Shown: piece after piece, positions 58,730 to 64,000 of the stretch
Numbering within the stretch: the first letter of the stretch is position 1
How the letters are laid out: each line of letters starts with the position of its first letter
Origin: Mesorhizobium sp. M2A.F.Ca.ET.046.03.2.1
GTDB lineage: Bacteria > Pseudomonadota > Alphaproteobacteria > Rhizobiales > Rhizobiaceae
Length of the DNA: 64,000 nucleotides
Reading direction: 5' to 3'
Assembly (NCBI RefSeq): GCF_003952425.1
Contig: NZ_CP034449.1
Location: 7,180,001-7,244,000, forward strand
Translations under genes and position numbers: made by a program
The notes under the pieces: model-generated
What the model was told of the DNA's origin: nothing
Databases searched by the model: none
The model's input: only the letters and a program-made list of their open reading frames with translations

Positions 58730-59904
58730 GGGCTCGTCTCCGCCTCGCGGGCGACGCCCGCCCGTCCCCGCCGCGGCGTGGCCTTCAGCTTGTCGGCCAC
58801 GATCGCCACGATCGCGGCGGCGGCGATATGCTCGCTGAAGAGCGTCTCGTAGCGCGTGCGGCCGGCGGCGGCGAAGCCGCGCCAGAGCTCCGGCCGCTGG
58901 ATGATCTCGCTGAGCTTGCCGGCAAGGGCCTTGGCATCCCCCGGCGGCACATGCCAGCCGGTCTCGCCGTCGGCCACCACTTCCACCAGTCCGCCGATCG
59001 CCGACACCAGCGGCGGCCTGCCCCAGCCCATCGCCTCGATGGCGACGCGACCGAGCGATTCCGGGCGGCGCGACGGCACCGCCACGATATCCGCCCAGCG
59101 ATAGTGGTCGGTCGGGTCGGAGACGAAGGGCAGCACCTCGACATGCCCTGTAAGCCCCATGCGCCCGACCAGCTCGGCGAGCGCCTGCTCGCGCTCGACG
59201 CTTTCGAAGGCGCCGCCGACGAGACGGACCTCGACGCGATTGCGCAACCCAGCGGGAAGCGAGGCGACTGCTTCGAGCAGCACCTCCTGCCCCTTGATGC
59301 GGTTGACGCGGCCAAGCAGCAGGACCCTGAGCGGGCGGCTGCCGTCATAGGTCACCGGCAGGGCCAGCGGCCCGGCGACGCCGTTATAGACGACATGCGT
59401 GCGCCGCCCCCTGGCATCGATGGCCGGCGGATCGCCGAACGTTGCGCGCGTGGCGCGCGAGTTGAAGATCAGGTCCGCACGGCTCCAGCGCATCAGGGCG
59501 ACAAGCACCTTGCGCAATATGCGCTCGGGGATTTCGTGGATGTGCAGCAGCGCCTTGCGCGGCAAAAGCCGCGCGGCCAGCGCATAGTCGGCGATGATCG
59601 AGGTGTTGATATAGGTCAGGTCGCTGCCCCGCATGCGGCGCCAGGCGCGCCAGAGCGCCGCGGGCAGTCGCGCCATCTCGACGGTGGCGAGCCTGAGCAT
59701 CGCCTGGCGCCTGAGCACCCAGAGCGGCTCGAACACGATGCGGCTGGCATGCGGCTTGAGGATCTCGACGATCGGCCCCTGGCGCGGCAGCACGACCTCG
59801 ATCTCGGCGGCCGGAAACGCGGCGCGCAGCGCAGCCACGCTCTCGGCGAAGCTGCGGTCCGAACCATAGAGCTCGTAGCCCTGATGAACGCAGGCAATGC
59901 GCAT
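58726..59904 (-). CDS. Glycosyltransferase family 4
   Basis: 392 aa from ATG 59904 (MRIACVHQGYELYGSDRSFA). GT-B fold with N-terminal YELYGSDRSFAES; C-terminal donor site LLLGRVNRIKGQEVLLEAVA, VPSRRPESLGRVAIEAMGWG and GLVEVVADGETG with the EX7E motif (E336-type). Transfers a sugar to a growing polysaccharide repeat at the inner membrane. Upstream gene of the minus-strand operon GT4-flippase-acetyltransferase. Confidence 0.9.
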   Translation of the reverse strand: MRIACVHQGYELYGSDRSFAESVAALRAAFPAAEIEVVLPRQGPIVEILKPHASRIVFEPLWVLRRQAMLRLATVEMARLPAALWRAWRRMRGSDLTYINTSIIADYALAARLLPRKALLHIHEIPERILRKVLVALMRWSRADLIFNSRATRATFGDPPAIDARGRRTHVVYNGVAGPLALPVTYDGSRPLRVLLLGRVNRIKGQEVLLEAVASLPAGLRNRVEVRLVGGAFESVEREQALAELVGRMGLTGHVEVLPFVSDPTDHYRWADIVAVPSRRPESLGRVAIEAMGWGRPPLVSAIGGLVEVVADGETGWHVPPGDAKALAGKLSEIIQRPELWRGFAAAGRTRYETLFSEHIAAAAIVAIVADKLKATPRRGRAGVAREAETSP

Positions 59905-60230
59905 CACTTTCTTTCCACCTGCACCTCGAGTCCGCTCGGCACCGGGCCCTTCAAGCGCGGAAGAAACTTCATGCCAAATCCGCACGCCGCTCCACCCAGC
60001 GGTGGCCACTGCAGGCCCGGGAGCAAGGATCGTGCCGGCTTCCTGATTGCCCTGCTGCGGCCCTGGTACCCGACCGTGCCCCGTATCGACACAGATACGT
60101 CGCGAAGGTTGACCGATAATGAAGCAAGCCCCGCGCTCTGAAGAGAAATTTTACACCTTCATGCGAGTATCCACCCTGGGGGTACCCCTGGCACGGAAGT
60201 TGCTGGGCGGTCATTGACATAGCGACAACC
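59905..60230. other. Divergent promoter region of the polysaccharide cluster
   Basis: No gene is supported. GC drops near 60080-60150 and a GGGGGTACCCC palindrome lies at 60179-60189, within the upstream region of the DUF1972 glycosyltransferase. Confidence 0.45.
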
Positions 60231-61448
60231 ATGACCGGACCCCGGGGGAATCCTTTTATTTTGAAACCGGAACTATCTTCCAACCCGATCGAAAAGCCTT
60301 CGATCCTGATCCTGGGGACACGCGGCATTCCGGCTTCCCACGGCGGCTTCGAGACTTTCGCCGAGCGGCTGGCGCTTTTCCTGGCCGGACGCGGCTGGAA
60401 GGTCGGCGTCTATTGCCAGAAGGAAGTCGAGCGCGTCGGCCAAAGGGTGACGAGCGACACCTGGCGCGGCATCGAGCTCATCACCATCGAGGTCGCCTCC
60501 AGCGGGCCGCGCGCGACGCTGGAGTTCGACTGGCAATGCGTGCTCGATGCCGCCAGGCGCCCCGGCGTGTGCCTGGTGCTCGGCTATAACGGCGCGGTGT
60601 TCCTGACCTGGCTCAGGCTCATGCGGCGCAGGATCATCACCAATATGGACGGCATCGAGTGGCGGCGGCCGAAATGGGGGCCGGCGGCGCGCGCCTGGTT
60701 CTGGCTCAACGAATGGATCGGCGCCTGGCTGTCGCAACGGCTTATCGCAGACCACCCGGCGATCGCCGACCATCTGGCGACGCGGCGGCCGCGCAGCGCC
60801 ATCACCACCATCGCCTATGGGGCCGACCCGGTGACCTCGGCGCCGGAGGAACCCGTTCGCGCGCTCGGGCTCGAGCCCGGCAAATACCTGGTCTCGATCG
60901 CGCGCATCGAACCCGACAACAACATCCTGCCGATCATCGAAGCTTTCCGCCGCCGCGATCGCGGCGACATGAAGCTGGTGGTGCTGGGCACGCTCAACGA
61001 CGAGATCCCCTACCATCGCGCCGTGCGCGAGGCGGCAGGCACCACGGTGATCATGCCAGGCGCGATCTACGACCAGGCGAGCGTGAAGGCGCTGCGCTAC
61101 CATGCGCGCGCCTATATGCACGGCCACACTGTGGGCGGCACCAACCCCTCGCTGGTTGAGGCGCTGGCTGCCGGCAACATGGTGATCGCCCATGACAACC
61201 GCTACAACCGCTGGGTCGCCGGCGAGGCGGCGATCTATTTCAACGACACCGACAGCCTGAGCGCACGGATCGACACGGCGCTGGCCGACGACGCGCTGGT
61301 GGCGCGTTGCAGCAAGGCGGCGCGGGCACGCGCCCGCGAGGCCTTCCGCTGGGAAGACGTGCTCACCGCCTATGAGAAGGAAGCGCTGCGGCAGCTCGGC
61401 GGCGCCACCGCCGCGCCGGCGCAAGCCGACCGGGCCAAGCACGCATGA
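60231..61448 (+). CDS. DUF1972-type glycosyltransferase
   Basis: 405 aa. N-terminal DUF1972 signature ILGTRGIPASHGGFETFAER, C-terminal GT4 domain VSIARIEPDNNILPIIEAFR, MHGHTVGGTNPSLVEALAAG and YNRWVAGEAAIYF. DUF1972 transferases add rhamnose or similar sugars to O-antigen/exopolysaccharide. No good ribosome site; the start is tentative. Divergent from the GT4 gene. Confidence 0.9.
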   Translation: MTGPRGNPFILKPELSSNPIEKPSILILGTRGIPASHGGFETFAERLALFLAGRGWKVGVYCQKEVERVGQRVTSDTWRGIELITIEVASSGPRATLEFDWQCVLDAARRPGVCLVLGYNGAVFLTWLRLMRRRIITNMDGIEWRRPKWGPAARAWFWLNEWIGAWLSQRLIADHPAIADHLATRRPRSAITTIAYGADPVTSAPEEPVRALGLEPGKYLVSIARIEPDNNILPIIEAFRRRDRGDMKLVVLGTLNDEIPYHRAVREAAGTTVIMPGAIYDQASVKALRYHARAYMHGHTVGGTNPSLVEALAAGNMVIAHDNRYNRWVAGEAAIYFNDTDSLSARIDTALADDALVARCSKAARARAREAFRWEDVLTAYEKEALRQLGGATAAPAQADRAKHA

Positions 61449-61494
61449 CTGGGCACGCATGACTGGGGCACGCATGACTGGGCACGCATGACCG
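61443..61494. repeat. Four 14/15-bp tandem repeats spanning the gene junction
   Basis: Units GCACGCATGACTGG recur with ATGs at 61445, 61459, 61474 and 61488. The first contains the stop of the glycosyltransferase gene and the last the start of the GH5 gene. Confidence 0.85.
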
Positions 61495-62753
61495 GCTGGT
61501 CTCGCCGCCGTCTGCTCGGCGCGGCGCTGGCCGTGGCGACGGCGCCGCTGGCGGTCCCGCCGCTCGTATCTAGAGCGCGCGCCGCCGGCGAATGGCCTTT
61601 CAGGCGCGGCGTCAACGCCTGGCCGTGGTTCGCGCTGACGCGCGAATACCCGGCGCCACGCACCGACTATGACTGGCCGCCTTTCCAGTCGCAGCGGCCG
61701 GTGCCGACGCCGGCTGACCTTGCCCGGCTGCGCGCCAGCGGGCTTGACTTCATCCGCCTGCCTGTCGATCCGGGCCCGTTTCTGGTCGCCGATGCGGACC
61801 GACGCGCCGACCTCATGGCGATGCTCAGTGCGGCGGTCGAAGCGGCTTTGGCCGCCGATCTCGGCGTCATCGTCAACGTGCAGGCCAATGGCGCCACCCA
61901 TTACTGGAACCCCGAGCGCATGATTTCCAGCACCGGCGCGCCGGAATTCGCCCGCTACCGGGCCTTCGTCGCCGACGTGGCGGGCATGCTCAAGGACATA
62001 GCGCCCGGCAGGGTCGCGCTGGAGCCGGTCAACGAGCCGCCGCAGGACTGTTCCTCCGAGGTGTGGCCCAAGGTGCAGGCAGCGCTGCTGACCGCCGCGC
62101 GTGGCGCGGCGAAAGACCTACCGATCGTCGTCACCGGCGGCTGCGGCTCGATGGTGCGGGGCCTCACCGCGCTCGATCCGGCGCCGCTGGCGGAATTCGA
62201 GCCGATCCTGTTCACCTTCCACTTCTACGAACCCTACCTGTTCAGCCATCAGGGCGCGCCATGGATGCGCGAGCCGGTCTACCGCGCGCTGAACAACGTG
62301 CCGTGGCCAGCCTCGGCCGGCACATTGGAACAGACGCTGGCCTCGGTCCGGGCCAGGATGGCTGAGGATACGGAGAGGTCCGACGAAGCCAAGAAGGCCG
62401 CCTATGAAGAGACCGAGAAGGTGCTGAAAGTCTATTTCGACGCCCAGCCCGACCGTCGTTTCATCGACGGCTACCTCGCGCAGGTGAGCGGCTGGGCGGA
62501 CGGCCATGGCATCGCGCCCGGGCGCATCATCATGGGCGAGTTCGGCGCGCTGCGCACCGACGCCCGCTTTACCGCCGCGCCCAATCCCGACCGCGCCCGC
62601 TACATCGCCGACGTCCGGCAGAGCGCAGAAGCCGCCGGCTTTCCCTGGGCGTTCTGGGACCTGTTCGACGGCATGGGCATGATGGACGACATAACCCGCG
62701 CGCTCGATCCCGCCATGGTCGAGGCGCTGGGCTTGACGATGCCGCCAACTTGA
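61488..62753 (+). CDS. Tat-exported GH5-type glycoside hydrolase
   Basis: 421 aa from ATG 61488. Twin-arginine signal SRRRLLGAALAVATAPLAVP, cleavage near ARA-AG. Cellulase-type (beta/alpha)8 barrel with acid/base E183 (EPVNEPP) and nucleophile E351 (IIMGEFGALR), plus H245 (FTFHFYEPY). Beta-glucanase or exopolysaccharide trimming activity in the periplasm is expected; linked to the cluster by position. Coupled to the preceding gene through tandem repeats. Confidence 0.88.
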   Translation: MTGWSRRRLLGAALAVATAPLAVPPLVSRARAAGEWPFRRGVNAWPWFALTREYPAPRTDYDWPPFQSQRPVPTPADLARLRASGLDFIRLPVDPGPFLVADADRRADLMAMLSAAVEAALAADLGVIVNVQANGATHYWNPERMISSTGAPEFARYRAFVADVAGMLKDIAPGRVALEPVNEPPQDCSSEVWPKVQAALLTAARGAAKDLPIVVTGGCGSMVRGLTALDPAPLAEFEPILFTFHFYEPYLFSHQGAPWMREPVYRALNNVPWPASAGTLEQTLASVRARMAEDTERSDEAKKAAYEETEKVLKVYFDAQPDRRFIDGYLAQVSGWADGHGIAPGRIIMGEFGALRTDARFTAAPNPDRARYIADVRQSAEAAGFPWAFWDLFDGMGMMDDITRALDPAMVEALGLTMPPT

Positions 62754-62764
62754 TTTTTTGAATC

Positions 62765-62795
62765 ACCAAACCGTTCCAAGCGTTTGGTTTGATGC
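62765..62795 (+). terminator. Hairpin after the GH5 gene
   Basis: ACCAAAC/GTTTGGT stem around CGTTCCAAGC, followed by TTTGATG; a weak but plausible terminator. Confidence 0.5.
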
Positions 62796-62938
62796 GGGAG
62801 CCGGTGGGTGGGAGACCGGTGCATTCTTGCGAGATCACCATCTGGCTGTCGGTGATAGCGATCAACCTGGTCGCGGTGCCGCTGGTGTTGCTTGGGACGC
62901 GGAGGCATGAGGCGAGCGGGGTGGCGGCCAATGCGTAA
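62792..62938 (+). CDS. 48-aa membrane peptide, probable gene remnant
   Basis: ATG 62792 to TAA 62936-62938. MREPVGGRPVHSCEITIWLS then AINLVAVPLVLLGTRRHEAS; one hydrophobic segment with a basic tail. It looks like the C-terminal end of a larger permease-type protein, but no larger gene precedes it. No strong ribosome site. Confidence 0.35.
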   Translation: MREPVGGRPVHSCEITIWLSVIAINLVAVPLVLLGTRRHEASGVAANA

Positions 62939-63099
62939 AGGCTGTGCTCGGTCGCCCTGTTCTGCTCCGGGTGATGAACGGCGCCCGCCGCCAATCGCTC
63001 GCCGCCGGGCAGCAAGAATGTACATCTATTTGCGCATTTTCGTTGATAGGTCGTGCAAATTGTGCAAATAATTGCACGTTAGCTTCCCAAGGAATCCTT

Positions 63100-63281
63100 G
63101 TGCCGGAGACCAACACCACCAAGATCAAGGCTCGGCTGGAACGGGAGGGCTGGCAGCTTGTCGGCGGCTCGAAACACGACAAATACAAGAAGGCCGGGAT
63201 GCCGACGATCATGGTCCCCGGCACAAGGCGGTGACGCCCTTGGTAGCCCGGTCAATCGCAAAAGCGGCGGGCTGGGAATAA
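63100..63281 (+). pseudogene. hicA: HicA-family toxin, frameshifted (second locus)
   Basis: AAGGA precedes GTG 63100. VPETNTTKIKARLEREGWQL, VGGSKHDKYKKAGMPTIMVP is the HicA fold including the catalytic His region (SKHD). After TIMVP the frame goes wrong at a CCCC run (about 63210); the next frame gives RHKAVTPLVARSIAKAAGWE and stops at 63281. One missing C restores the gene. The antitoxin follows by 59 bases. Confidence 0.8.
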
Positions 63282-63340
63282 TACCGACTCCTCACCACGC
63301 TCCATCAAGAGCAAGGCAACGAAGAACATAGGACCAGGAC

Positions 63341-63751
63341 ATGTCTCGCTATATCGCACTCGTGGATGCCGCGGACGGCATCGTCGGTGTGTCGTTCCCC
63401 GATGCACCAGGCTGCGTGGCCCAATCGGAAAACCGGGATGAGGCATTCAAGGACGCAACCGCGGCTCTGGCTGAATGGGTGGCTGAAGAACTGGCGGAGG
63501 GTCATGACGCTCCCCGCCCTCGCAGCATGGACGAGCTTATGGCCGATGAGGCGGTACGATCGGCCTTGACCGATGGCGCCGTTTTGATCTCGGTCCCCCT
63601 CATACGCGACTATGGCCGGCCGGCCCGGGCCAATATCTCATTGGATGCAGGCCTGCTGGCCGACATCGACGAAGCAGCTCATCGACTGGGTGTCACCAGG
63701 TCTGCGTTTCTAGCTGCGGCGGCCAGGGAGAGGCTTAAGGAAACTGTCTGA
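63341..63751 (+). CDS. hicB: HicB-family antitoxin (second locus)
   Basis: 136 aa. N-terminal HicB domain (YIALVDAADGIVGVSFPDAP, GCVAQSENRDEAFKDATAAL) and a C-terminal ribbon-helix-helix (RANISLDAGLLADIDEAAHR, GVTRSAFLAAAARERLKE), unlike the HTH-type HicB at 27606. So the two loci belong to different HicAB subtypes. Overlaps by 42 bases the 3' end of the minus-strand gene at 63710. Confidence 0.9.
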   Translation: MSRYIALVDAADGIVGVSFPDAPGCVAQSENRDEAFKDATAALAEWVAEELAEGHDAPRPRSMDELMADEAVRSALTDGAVLISVPLIRDYGRPARANISLDAGLLADIDEAAHRLGVTRSAFLAAAARERLKETV

Positions 63752-64000
63752 TCGTTCCTTCGCCGGCCTGTACAGCGCCAGCGCGATCACCACGAATTTG
63801 GTCATCAGCGTCGTCTTGGAGGCGATGCTTTCGGAGGTGTTGAGCAGGATGAGCCAGCCCAGCATCGGCAGCCAGATGCCCGGGTGGCAACGGCGCGCAA
63901 CCTCGTGCATGAACAGCGCGAAGCCGAAGAAGATCAGAAGCGTGAAGAAGGCGCCCTGGTAGAGCGTCAGGCGCAGGATCGGGTTCTCGATGCCCTGCTC
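63710..64000 (-). CDS. Partial polysaccharide polymerase/ligase-like membrane protein
   Basis: Open from the window edge (64000) to TAG at 63710-63712; 96 residues. Hydrophobic segments LYQGAFFTLLIFFGFALFMH and WLPMLGWLILLNTSESIASK, then FVVIALALY and a basic tail. The pattern fits the C-terminal part of an O-antigen polymerase/ligase (Wzy/WaaL-like) protein. Its head lies outside the window. Confidence 0.6.
   Translation of the reverse strand, partial: EQGIENPILRLTLYQGAFFTLLIFFGFALFMHEVARRCHPGIWLPMLGWLILLNTSESIASKTTLMTKFVVIALALYRPAKERSDSFLKPLPGRRS

Noticed and set aside
60179..60189. GGGGGTACCCC palindrome as an operator
   Set aside because: A single short palindrome near an uncertain start codon is too weak to call a binding site.
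60273..61901. 542-aa minus-strand frame over the DUF1972 glycosyltransferase and GH5 genes
   Set aside because: It covers parts of two real genes and contains no recognisable motif.
1..64000. tRNA, rRNA, CRISPR array, prophage or origin
   Set aside because: No cloverleaf-like, repeat-spacer or phage-structural signals were noticed on reading both strands; small RNAs may have been missed without a covariance search.

Overview
This 64-kb, GC-rich window looks like a chromosomal segment of a Rhizobiales alphaproteobacterium, most probably Mesorhizobium or a close relative. That is an inference from gene content: rhizobial-type small stress proteins, an HWE histidine kinase, DUF1127, Ku/LigD, DUF6894, several dispersed palindromic repeat families, and promoters of the form GGAAC-N16-(N)GTT that match the general-stress sigma factor EcfG. 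No rRNA, tRNA, CRISPR array or prophage was seen.

Layout. Positions 1-15.5 kb hold mostly short, divergently arranged genes with a stress flavour: DUF892 ferritin-like protein, KGG-repeat protein, DUF3606-like proteins, secreted small proteins and a dehydrogenase with a basic N-terminal tail. Six good EcfG-type promoters fall in this stretch. An HWE kinase/response regulator pair, a YihY-type membrane protein, an NAD(P)H oxidoreductase, a Crp/Fnr regulator and a haloacetate-dehalogenase-like hydrolase are interspersed. An IS4-type element (15.5-16.8 kb) has split a dispersed palindrome. 16.9-31.8 kb is metabolic and regulatory: Lrp regulator with azlCD, a PAS-PAS-GGDEF-EAL protein, diaminopropionate ammonia-lyase, a ferredoxin-adenylate cyclase-Rieske fusion, a HicAB locus, a LysR regulator, an HtrA-like protein without its catalytic triad, and a YghU-type glutathione enzyme. 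32-37.6 kb carries a Raf-kinase-inhibitor-like protein, a candidate sRNA, an aminotransferase, GYD and monooxygenase-like small proteins, a cytosine-deaminase-like amidohydrolase and a GFA protein. Two almost identical IS5-type copies (37.6-38.8 and 42.6-43.8 kb, same orientation) bracket an isochorismatase-like hydrolase, an unknown protein, a LysR regulator and an MFS exporter.

46-48.4 kb contains the most unusual feature: three tiny genes with a shared YxxPx(L/F)xxxG leader and short Gly/Pro-rich tails. They look like RiPP precursors and have duplicated upstream elements and promoters, but no recognisable maturation enzyme is nearby. 48.4-55.6 kb is a DNA-repair block (xthA, ku plus a translationally coupled TPR gene, ligD) containing a GIY-YIG nuclease gene bounded by inverted copies of a dispersed repeat. 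56-64 kb is an exopolysaccharide cluster: BioF2-type acyltransferase, flippase, two glycosyltransferases, a Tat-exported GH5 hydrolase and the end of a polymerase-like membrane protein, interrupted by a second HicAB locus.

Nine genes show frameshifts or in-frame interruptions, several at homopolymer runs, including both hicA toxins. They may be true pseudogenes or uncorrected sequencing indels, and each entry says what would be read without the shift.
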